NCBI GenBank assembly: GCA_030832235.1
Contig: JAURJO010000087.1
Span: forward strand, 1-19,512
DNA length: 19,512 bases
Direction of reading: 5' to 3'
Source of the DNA: Verrucomicrobiota bacterium
GTDB taxonomy: Bacteria; Verrucomicrobiota; Verrucomicrobiia; Opitutales; Opitutaceae
Part shown: piece by piece, positions 1 to 6,802 of the stretch
Numbering within the stretch: the first letter of the stretch is position 1
Layout of the letters: every line of letters starts with the position of its first letter
The notes under the pieces: model-generated
What the model was told of the DNA's origin: nothing
The model's database searches: none
The model's input: only the letters and a program-made list of their open reading frames with translations
Program-made: the position numbers and the translations under genes

Positions 1-720
1 CTGAAGGACCTCCTGCCCGCCAGCGACCTCGTGGAGGGCATTCTCAACAACAGCGACCGTCCGCCGGTGCGCAACGCCGCCGGCCGCGTCATCCGCCCCG
101 GCCGGCCGCTCACCCACTTCAACGAGGTCGACGAGTGCGCCGGCCTCGACGGTCTTTTCACCCACCGCGTGCACGAGGCGCTCGGCCAGCCGGTCGAGAA
201 CACGCTCCACGACCTGCGCTGGGGGGACCGCGACCGCAGCGGCACCACCGACGACTACGTCTGGGTGTTCCTCATCTCCGGCAGCGCCCCGCCGGCCCAC
301 CACATCGGTGGCTACCGCGGCACCGACTCGCTGCGCCAGCCACCCATGTATTTCCGGCTGGGCGGCGGTACCGTGCGAGGCATCGCGAAGCCCGGCGAGA
401 TCGTGTGGAGCCGTGTCTTCGTAGCCGACGGCCGGCTCAAGATGGACCTCGGCCGTGCCAAAGTCGTCTCCTTGCCGCGCGAGGAGACGGAACGCCGCTG
501 GCGCGAGACAACCGTGCAATGGCCTATCATGCACGCCGTGACTTACGGCGTCTCGCGCGACCAGATGATGGCCCGCCACAAGGCCAACCATATCCAGGTC
601 GCCTACGCGAAATCCGCCCGCGAGGCCGACCTCGCGCTCTACACCAAAGCCGCGCTTGCCGCCGAACTGGGCCTCGAGGTCTCGCTCTGCGGCACCCGCG
701 CGGACGGCCGCGCGTTCTGA
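1..720 (+). CDS. L-fucose isomerase family protein, C-terminal part (5' end outside window)
   Basis: The frame is open from base 1, so the N-terminal half lies upstream; 239 residues are visible. Comparison from memory with E. coli FucI places all three Mn2+ ligands: Glu in FNEVDECAGL (visible residue 42), Asp in TLHDLRW (about 71), and His in KANHIQVAYA (about 197, matching the ANHGVL segment near the FucI C-terminus). The final segment, ending AAELGLEVSLCGTR, aligns with the FucI end LASMLRIPVCMHN. The family interconverts aldoses and ketoses (L-fucose to L-fuculose) in the cytoplasm and needs Mn2+. Substrate cannot be fixed from a C-terminal piece, because related isomerases act on L-arabinose and other sugars. 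It converges on the helicase gene 87 nt downstream. The family call is good; the L-fucose specificity is only likely. Confidence 0.78.
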   Translation: MKDLLPASDLVEGILNNSDRPPVRNAAGRVIRPGRPLTHFNEVDECAGLDGLFTHRVHEALGQPVENTLHDLRWGDRDRSGTTDDYVWVFLISGSAPPAHHIGGYRGTDSLRQPPMYFRLGGGTVRGIAKPGEIVWSRVFVADGRLKMDLGRAKVVSLPREETERRWRETTVQWPIMHAVTYGVSRDQMMARHKANHIQVAYAKSAREADLALYTKAALAAELGLEVSLCGTRADGRAF

Positions 721-743
721 GCAGCGGGAATACCGGCATCAAC

Positions 744-802
744 GCGGGGACGGAGACCCCGCCCTGCGCTGGTTGTTTCTTAGGCCGAACCCGAACCGGC
801 CT
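744..802. terminator. Two hairpins between convergent genes, possible bidirectional terminator
   Basis: In the 87-nt gap between the isomerase stop and the helicase stop there are two perfect 6-bp stems. GCGGGG (744-749) pairs with CCCCGC (757-762) around a 7-nt loop, and AGGCCG (782-787) pairs with CGGCCT (797-802) around a 9-nt loop. On the plus strand the first is followed by the T-rich GGTTGTTTCTT. Neither has a clean U-tract directly after the stem, so intrinsic termination is plausible but not certain. Confidence 0.4.
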
Positions 803-807
803 TCGCT

Positions 808-2934
808 TCAATCGCGACCAGCCGCGTGGCACTCGCGGCAGTACCGGTAGCCGGAGCTAGGCAGCAACGCGCGTCCGCAACGCCGGCATTCGCGCCGCGC
901 GAGGCCGTGCTGGGCCCAATTTCGGCGCAGGATCGCCTGGGTCTGCTCCGTGAGCTCACGCCGCAGCGCCTCGACACGCGAGAGGTCGGTGAACTGCGCC
1001 GGGAATTTCTGCGCCAACCAGCGGTAGACCGTGATCAGCTTCAGGGTGTCCTCGAGCGAATCCAACCCGCCGCTGCCGTCGAGGCGACGCGGGAAGGCGA
1101 CTCGCCCGCCAGCCGCGATCGCCTCCATCCAGTCGGCGAAAAGGTTGTGCGCGTGGTGGTCGTTCAGGTCCACCGGGGTGCACGCCAAGGTGTGCCGGAT
1201 CTCGACCGGGAGCCCGCCCGCACAGGCGTCGGCCAGCTCCGCCGCGGCGACGACACCGGGCTGCACTTCCGGGAAAAACGTGCCGCCGGAAAACGTCAGG
1301 CGCGTGCGAAAGAACTCCAGAATCGGCCCCAAGCGGTCGAGGCCGAGATGCGCCGCGATCGCGCGGATATGCATCGGCGTGGGCGCGGCCGGCAGGCGGT
1401 CCGGCGCGGGCGTGGACTGCGGAGCCGCCAACGCGTCCGCGATCCGCTGGCCGTCGCGCGCCGAAAACGCCGCCACCCAACCGGCGGATCCGGGCCCGCG
1501 CCCGGCGCGGCCGCCGATCTGCAGCAGCTCCCCGGCCTCGAGCCGGCGCGTCTCCCGGCCGTCGAACTTGTCGGTCTCGTAGAAGACCACGCGGTCGAGC
1601 GGCAGGTTCAACCCGAGCCCGATCGCGTCGGTCGCGCAGACGATGTCGGCCTCACCCTCGCGGAAACGCCGCGCCTCCTCACGCCGTACCTCCGGGGAAA
1701 GCCCGCCGTAGATCACGGCCACGCGCTGGCCGAGCGACTCGAACATCGCCTTCAGCTCCAGCACGAGCGGCCGGGAAAAACCGATCACCGCCGAACGGGG
1801 CGGCACGCTCCGCCAATCCAACACGCCCTCATAGGCGAGCGTGCCGAGGCGCTCCAGCGGGTGCACCTCGACCTCGTCGCCGCACAAATCCGCCAGCCGC
1901 CGGATCACGGGCTCGCACGAGAGCGGTCCGGTGACCACGAGCGTTTCCGCCGCCACGCCGCAGTAGGCGGCGACCCACGCCCAACCGCGGTCGCGGTCGA
2001 ACGCGAGCTGCATCTCGTCGAGCACGCACACCGCGAACTTCCGCGAGAAGTCGGCCATCTCCACCGTGCGCGAGGAATGTGTCGGCGAGGCTTCCACGCG
2101 TTCCTCGCCGGTGATGAGCGAACAGGGCGTGCCGAGCTCCGTGAGGCGGTCGCGTTGCTCCAACGCCAGCAGGCGAAGCGGGCCGAGGTACATCCCGCTC
2201 GGCGCCGCCGCCAGCGCCCGCAGCGCGCGGTGGGTCTTGCCGGAGTTGGTCGGGCCGAGCCAAGCCACCACGCGCCGACGGAGCGAACGCGCGGCCGGAA
2301 AACACTGCAGGTAGTCAAGGAGGCCGGGATTGCGCTCTACCAGGCCGGCAATGAGCGAACGGTCGGCCGCGTGCGCGCACGCGAGCCGGATGCGGTGGTG
2401 GAAATCGCGACGATCGTCGAGCCGCGGCGGACTCGCCGCGAACGCGTGCGCGACATCCTCCGCCGCCAGCACCGTCCAGCCTTCATGCCCGGGCGGGCTG
2501 GCGCGCAACCGCCGTTCGACTTCACGCGCCGCCGGATGCCGCCGCGCGAGTAAACCGGCGGCCGCACCTGCGGCACCTGCGCGACCGAGCTCGGCCGCGA
2601 GTTGCACCAACGGGAGCGTCACCGCGGCGCGCACCGGCGCCGCGATCCCCGGGCGTAATTCCACCGAGGCCGGGACTTCAAGCGTCACCTCGTCGGCATT
2701 GTCCCGATAAACACCGAACGCCACGCGGGCGTCGGCCTCCGTCACACGCTCCGCCGCAAAACGGGCGAAAGCCGCGCGCACGCCGTGCAGCCTCGCCCGC
2801 GGTCCGGCCGGTTCGGCGAGGAAGGCGCGTCCCGTCTCCGTCTCGTCCAGCCCGAGCTCGACCAGCAGCGCGCGACGCGCCGTGTGGATGATCTCACCGT
2901 GGGAGGCCGACGGCCCGTCGGGATGTCGCGACAT
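808..2934 (-). CDS. SUV3-like superfamily 2 RNA helicase with C-terminal zinc motif
   Basis: The 708-residue protein has Walker A GPTNSGKT (227-234), a DEMQ Walker B-type motif (306-309, compare DEIQ in Suv3), YGGLSPEVRREEARRF, ATDAIGLGLNL and motif VI QIGGRAGR (472-479). These match the SUV3 family, whose mitochondrial members unwind dsRNA and RNA-DNA hybrids with ATP and work with exoribonucleases. After the helicase core, the segment ending in LACTPVDLND resembles the Suv3 C-terminal domain. The extreme C-terminus has CxxC-x12-CxxC (C683, C686, C699, C702), a likely zinc ribbon. I chose ATG 2934; the frame extends to a TTG at 2976 without a better ribosome site. It is divergent from the ThuA gene and monocistronic here. 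A role in RNA turnover is inferred. Confidence 0.85.
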   Translation of the reverse strand: MSRHPDGPSASHGEIIHTARRALLVELGLDETETGRAFLAEPAGPRARLHGVRAAFARFAAERVTEADARVAFGVYRDNADEVTLEVPASVELRPGIAAPVRAAVTLPLVQLAAELGRAGAAGAAAGLLARRHPAAREVERRLRASPPGHEGWTVLAAEDVAHAFAASPPRLDDRRDFHHRIRLACAHAADRSLIAGLVERNPGLLDYLQCFPAARSLRRRVVAWLGPTNSGKTHRALRALAAAPSGMYLGPLRLLALEQRDRLTELGTPCSLITGEERVEASPTHSSRTVEMADFSRKFAVCVLDEMQLAFDRDRGWAWVAAYCGVAAETLVVTGPLSCEPVIRRLADLCGDEVEVHPLERLGTLAYEGVLDWRSVPPRSAVIGFSRPLVLELKAMFESLGQRVAVIYGGLSPEVRREEARRFREGEADIVCATDAIGLGLNLPLDRVVFYETDKFDGRETRRLEAGELLQIGGRAGRGPGSAGWVAAFSARDGQRIADALAAPQSTPAPDRLPAAPTPMHIRAIAAHLGLDRLGPILEFFRTRLTFSGGTFFPEVQPGVVAAAELADACAGGLPVEIRHTLACTPVDLNDHHAHNLFADWMEAIAAGGRVAFPRRLDGSGGLDSLEDTLKLITVYRWLAQKFPAQFTDLSRVEALRRELTEQTQAILRRNWAQHGLARRECRRCGRALLPSSGYRYCRECHAAGRD

Positions 2935-3029
2935 GCGGATGCGCGGGATTGAGTGGCCCGGGGACGTCGTCCGCAACGTCGGCCGCGCACGGCGTTGACG
3001 CGCCTCGCCGCGCCCCGCACCAACACGCC

Positions 3030-4097
3030 ATGCGCCTACCCCGCGTCCTCCCCTCCCTGCTGCTCGTGCTCACCGCGTTCGCCGCGCCCGGCGCCCGCGC
3101 CGCCTCCACCTCCATCACCTACCCGGCCGGTCCAGGCCCCGGCTCCGGCCGTCACCTCGTGTTCCTCACCGGCGACGAGGAGTATCGCGGCGAAGAGGGC
3201 CTTCCGATGCTCGCGAAGATCCTCAGCCAGCGCCACGGCTTCCGTTGCACCGTGCTGTTCGCGCTCGATCCAGACGGAACGATTAATCCCGACAACAACG
3301 CGAGCGTGCCGGGTTCCGAAGCACTCGATACCGCCGATGGCCTCGTGATGGCGCTGCGCTTCCGCCAGTGGCCGGACACCGCCATGCGCCGGCTCGCCGC
3401 CGCGATCGATCGCGGGGTGCCGATCACCGCCCTACGCACAAGCACGCACGCGTTCCGCTTTCCCGCCGGACATCCGACGACGTACCGGCATTTCAATGAC
3501 TTCGGACGTAACGTGCTCGGCGAAAACTGGGTGAGCCATTGGGGCGCCAACCGCCGCGGAGCCACCAAGGGCATCGTCGAGCCCGGCGCCGAGACGGACC
3601 CGCTGCTCCGCGGCGTCGGCCTGATCTTCGGCGACTCGGGTGTCTACGAGACGCATCCGGTCGCGGACTCAAGGATCCTCGTGCGCGGGCAGGTGCTCGC
3701 CGGCATGCGGCCCGAAGACCCGCCCGACACCAAGCAGCGGAAGGTGCGCAAGGCCGACAACATCGAGCAGGGCATCAACGAACCGATGATGCCGATCGCG
3801 TGGACCCGGGTGAACCGCAACGCGAACGGCACCACCAACCGTGTTTTCTGCACGACGATGGGCGCGGCCACGGATCTCGCCAACGAGGGCCTGCGACGAC
3901 TGGTGGTGAACGCAGTGCTGGCGGGCTTCGGCCTCGAGATCCCGGCGCGGACGGATGTGCGCTACGTCGACCCGTACGAGCCGGCGCCGTACGCCTTCAA
4001 AGGATTTCGCCTCGGTCTCACACCGGACGACCACGCCCTGGGCAAGGTGCTACCGGCGGGACTGCCCCGACCGGCTCCGGTGCCGAAGAAGAAATGA
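3030..4097 (+). CDS. Secreted ThuA-like domain protein
   Basis: The 355-residue protein starts with a signal peptide (MRLPRVLPSLLLVLTAFAAP then GARAAS). I prefer ATG 3030 over an upstream in-frame start at 2949 because the hydrophobic signal begins here. The mature part has the ThuA-like glutamine-amidotransferase-fold pattern seen in Planctomycetes and Verrucomicrobia: LVFLTGDEEYRGEE at the first strand, a LVMALRFRQWP strand, IAWTRVNRNANGTTNRVF, then TTMGAATDLANEGLRRL and a C-terminal VDPYEPAPYAFKGFRLG tail. ThuA proteins were named from trehalose utilisation and are thought to bind or modify sugars; no reaction is firmly known for this exported subgroup. It lies divergently from the helicase (95 nt apart) and converges on the EF-hand membrane protein gene with a 19-nt gap. 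Confidence 0.82.
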   Translation: MRLPRVLPSLLLVLTAFAAPGARAASTSITYPAGPGPGSGRHLVFLTGDEEYRGEEGLPMLAKILSQRHGFRCTVLFALDPDGTINPDNNASVPGSEALDTADGLVMALRFRQWPDTAMRRLAAAIDRGVPITALRTSTHAFRFPAGHPTTYRHFNDFGRNVLGENWVSHWGANRRGATKGIVEPGAETDPLLRGVGLIFGDSGVYETHPVADSRILVRGQVLAGMRPEDPPDTKQRKVRKADNIEQGINEPMMPIAWTRVNRNANGTTNRVFCTTMGAATDLANEGLRRLVVNAVLAGFGLEIPARTDVRYVDPYEPAPYAFKGFRLGLTPDDHALGKVLPAGLPRPAPVPKKK

Positions 4098-4116
4098 CCC
4101 CCGGCCCGGCGCGGAT

Positions 4117-6315
4117 TCAGTTTTTCGCGGGTGGAGGCTGGGCCGGTACGGAGGCCGCGGCGGGCTCCCAGAAGTAGCGTCCGGTGTTCTGCCTCTTCCA
4201 ACGCGCGAACACCGACCCCGCGGCCAGCACGAGCACGATGATCCAGAACAGCAGGCGGCGGCGACGGCTCGCCGCCTCGCGGTCCTCGTAGGGATCGTCG
4301 AGCGAGCGGCGCGCGCCGGCCGGCAGCGCGGCCACATCGGTGAGGGCGGAGCCGAGCGGAATGTTGATGCGCACACGGCCGTTCACCGCCCAGCCGTTGC
4401 CCTCGAGAATCGGACCGAGGGTGCGCTGGCGCAGCTTCAACCACGCGATGAGCATGGAGGGGCCCGAGATGAGGAGCATGATCCCCACCAGCCCGAAGGG
4501 CATCCAGAAGCCGAGGCTCACGAAGTTGGAGAAGATCGCGGCGAGGAAGCCGCCGATCGAACCGAGCGCGACGCCGATTCCGGTGATGAGCGCGAGGTCG
4601 AACTTCTTCGGCTCGGCCGGCTTCGCCTTGTCGGCATTGGCCGTCTTCTCGGCCGCGGCGGCGACTTTGGCGCCGGACTCAGCCTCGGCGGCGGCGGCGC
4701 GCTTGGCGATCTGCTCCTCGATCAGCCGCACGAACTTCTTGTAGGGAGCCCAGAAGGCCTGGCGCACGCTGATCGGGTTATCGATGACGCTGGTCACGAC
4801 GGCGTCCCAATCGCGGCCCTGGCGGTCGTAAAAGATGCCGCGGCGCCCGGCGCCGAGAAAGTCGCTGTCGCCCTGCGTGAAAGCGGCGGCGATCGTAATG
4901 GGGGCTGACCCCGCGCGGGTGCAGGCGCAATAGGCGAGGTAGGTCTTGCTCGAAGCGGCGAGCGCGCTGGGTCCGTCGACACGCACGCAGAGCTCGGTGG
5001 AGCGGCCGTCGAGATAGAGCGTGCCCGCCTGGAAGACCGCCCAGCGGTCGCGCGAGTAGAAGTCGGCGAAGTTGACGAAATTACAGAGCAGCGAACGGAA
5101 GTCGCGGTGCAGCCGAGCCAGTTTTTCCACCGAGGAAAGCGCCGCGAAATAAGGCGCCGCGGAAAGATCCCGCTCGATGAGCGCGTCGAGCCGGGCGCGG
5201 GCGCCGGAGGCGAGGATCGCCTTGGCGCGGGCGGCGCCGAGTTTTTCCACGCGGTTCGCGGGTTTGGCGGCTAGCCAAGCGCCGTAGGGAGCGAGACGCG
5301 CCTGCACCGTCGACCAATCGGTCTCCGCAAGGGTCGCGCGGGAACCGCCGAGCAGCGGCTCGGCGGCCGCGGTGCGGAGCGCGGCCAGCGCGGCTGACCA
5401 CGCGGGGTTGACGTCACCGGAGAGCGGCAAGGGACGCCCGGCCTCGATGCGCGCCAACGGGAAACCCGAGACTTCATCGTTCGTGATCTTCAGGTCACGG
5501 GCGGCGAGCGCGAGGTACTCGTTCTCGGAGCGGTTTAGCGCCGCCAACGCACGCGAATCATAAGCGGCGAGCCGGCAGCGGGCGAAGTAATCGTCGACTT
5601 TCGCACGCACGGCGGAAACCGCGGCGGCGGCCGCGCCGGTCGCCGCGCCCAGAGGGGACGCCTCGCCCTCTTTCGCCGCCCACGCGGCGTACGCGGCGAG
5701 CTCATCGTGAAAGGCCGTGATCTGCTCGCGCGTGACACCCGCGGCGCCGCCGCGATCCGCCGTGCCACCGAGGCAGGCGATGATGTCGTTGATGACCTGC
5801 CTCGTCTCCTCGTCCTCCGCGGCCTGCGGCATGATGACCCCGTCGCCGTTGTAGGGAGTGGCGGCCAGCAGTTTCGCCGCCTCGGCGGCTTCAGCGACGG
5901 TGATGACTCCGGGAGCGGGTCGCCCGAGCTGCGCGATGATTGCCCGGGCACAGTCCGACGCGGCGCGTCCCTCGGGCGTGTCGGGATTGATCGCTTCGAA
6001 CGGAAGCCCGTCGGTCCCGGCGAGCAGCGAGCCGGCGTCCTTGAGCCGGACGGCAGCCCACTTGATGGCGGAGATCACCTCGGGGGCGCGCACGCGGCCG
6101 TCTCCATCCGTGTCGATGAGCGCGAGGGTCTTCTCGTCGAGCTCAAGTCCCTTCACCGGGCAGGAAAGCGCGACCCAGAGTTTCTGGTCCAGGTGCTCGA
6201 GGCCGAGCAGGTCGGCGCCGGAAGTGAGGGCGACCTGGTCAAGGCCGCCAGTGCGGAAAAACGTCCAACTATGGGGAGAAGTCGGTGCTGCCATTCCCCG
6301 AAGTGTTGCCGACAT
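4117..6315 (-). CDS. EF-hand-containing large membrane protein of unknown function
   Basis: The 732-residue protein opens with a conserved-looking HSWTFFRTGGLDQVALTSG. A textbook EF-hand loop follows at about 68-79 (D-T-D-G-D-G-R-V-R-A-P-E, with ligands at loop positions 1, 3, 5 and 12). A second partial loop (YNGDGVI, about 155-161) lacks the first acidic ligand. The middle is soluble and alanine-rich. A Lys/Ala/Glu linker at about 527-571 precedes two hydrophobic helices (about 573-597 and 603-626). A third helix (about 687-704) follows SRRRRLLFWIIVLVLAAG, and the tail is proline-rich. The start at ATG 6315 is supported by GAGG six bases upstream; ATG 6294 is an alternative. It is the third gene of a compact run behind the ligase and GxxExxY genes. 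Function is unknown; calcium sensing at the membrane is a guess. Confidence 0.8.
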   Translation of the reverse strand: MSATLRGMAAPTSPHSWTFFRTGGLDQVALTSGADLLGLEHLDQKLWVALSCPVKGLELDEKTLALIDTDGDGRVRAPEVISAIKWAAVRLKDAGSLLAGTDGLPFEAINPDTPEGRAASDCARAIIAQLGRPAPGVITVAEAAEAAKLLAATPYNGDGVIMPQAAEDEETRQVINDIIACLGGTADRGGAAGVTREQITAFHDELAAYAAWAAKEGEASPLGAATGAAAAAVSAVRAKVDDYFARCRLAAYDSRALAALNRSENEYLALAARDLKITNDEVSGFPLARIEAGRPLPLSGDVNPAWSAALAALRTAAAEPLLGGSRATLAETDWSTVQARLAPYGAWLAAKPANRVEKLGAARAKAILASGARARLDALIERDLSAAPYFAALSSVEKLARLHRDFRSLLCNFVNFADFYSRDRWAVFQAGTLYLDGRSTELCVRVDGPSALAASSKTYLAYCACTRAGSAPITIAAAFTQGDSDFLGAGRRGIFYDRQGRDWDAVVTSVIDNPISVRQAFWAPYKKFVRLIEEQIAKRAAAAEAESGAKVAAAAEKTANADKAKPAEPKKFDLALITGIGVALGSIGGFLAAIFSNFVSLGFWMPFGLVGIMLLISGPSMLIAWLKLRQRTLGPILEGNGWAVNGRVRINIPLGSALTDVAALPAGARRSLDDPYEDREAASRRRRLLFWIIVLVLAAGSVFARWKRQNTGRYFWEPAAASVPAQPPPAKN

Positions 6316-6321
6316 GGGCCG

Positions 6322-6325
6322 CCTC
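6322..6325 (-). promoter_or_regulatory. Ribosome binding site for the EF-hand membrane protein
   Basis: GAGG on the minus strand, six bases before ATG 6315. It decides this start over TTG 6357 and ATG 6294. The site lies in the 42-nt gap after the GxxExxY stop codon. Confidence 0.5.
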
Positions 6326-6357
6326 GCAATCCCGAGCGTGATTCCAAAAGCGCACAA

Positions 6358-6801
6358 TCACGCCGGGGACACGGGAGAGAGCGCGCGGTCGGCAAGCACC
6401 GTGGACACCACCCGGTCAAGCCGCGCGGTTTGGATATCCACCAGCAAACCCAGCGGGAGCCCGGCACTGCGGACGAAGACCCGGAGGCATCCTTCGCGCG
6501 TGCGCCGGTCGTCGCCGGCCGCCGTCAGGTTGACCGCTATCATCTCGTCCGCGAGCAGATCCACGGCCACGCGGGTGTTCAGCCGCACGCCGCGGTGGCG
6601 CACCAGCCACTCGACGCGCCGGCGCGACCCGATACCGGCCGAGTCCAGCTCGAAGACCAGCGCCTCCTCGTAAAGCCGGCGCGGGGCGCCGGGCCCGAGT
6701 TCGCGGTGCAGGTCGAGGCAGATGACCGTGAGCCGGGCGGTGAGCCGGTTGATCTCGAGCTGCGCGAGGGCGGTCGCACCGAAAGGATCACAGGAGATCA
6801 T
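6358..6801 (-). CDS. GxxExxY family protein with lost signature residues
   Basis: This 147-residue protein fits the GxxExxY family (PD-(D/E)XK-like fold, PF13366) in length and order: LHRELGPG then RRLYEEALVFEL, a strand ending in VDLLADEMIAVNLTA, and a final SAGLPLGLLVDIQTARLDRVV. Family members usually read G-x-x-E-x-x-Y and later V-E-L-K-A. Here the motif is GAPRRLY, with Glu replaced by Arg41. The nuclease-like E-x-K is N91-L-T93, although D81 is kept. Nuclease activity is therefore doubtful; binding or a structural role remains possible. The start ATG 6801 is strongly supported by GGAGG eight bases upstream, inside the last codons of the ligase. Only one base separates the ligase stop from this ATG, so the two are probably translationally coupled. 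Confidence 0.75.
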   Translation of the reverse strand: MISCDPFGATALAQLEINRLTARLTVICLDLHRELGPGAPRRLYEEALVFELDSAGIGSRRRVEWLVRHRGVRLNTRVAVDLLADEMIAVNLTAAGDDRRTREGCLRVFVRSAGLPLGLLVDIQTARLDRVVSTVLADRALSPVSPA

Positions 6802-6802
6802 G

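Noticed and set aside
826..2553. Long plus-strand open frame (575 codons) opposite the SUV3-like helicase
   Set aside because: Arg/Ala/Pro-rich translation with no domain, fully antisense to a gene with clear helicase motifs; expected in high-GC DNA.
2949..3029. Upstream start for the ThuA-like protein
   Set aside because: It would place 27 polar residues before a clear signal peptide starting at ATG 3030, and overlaps the divergent helicase start region.
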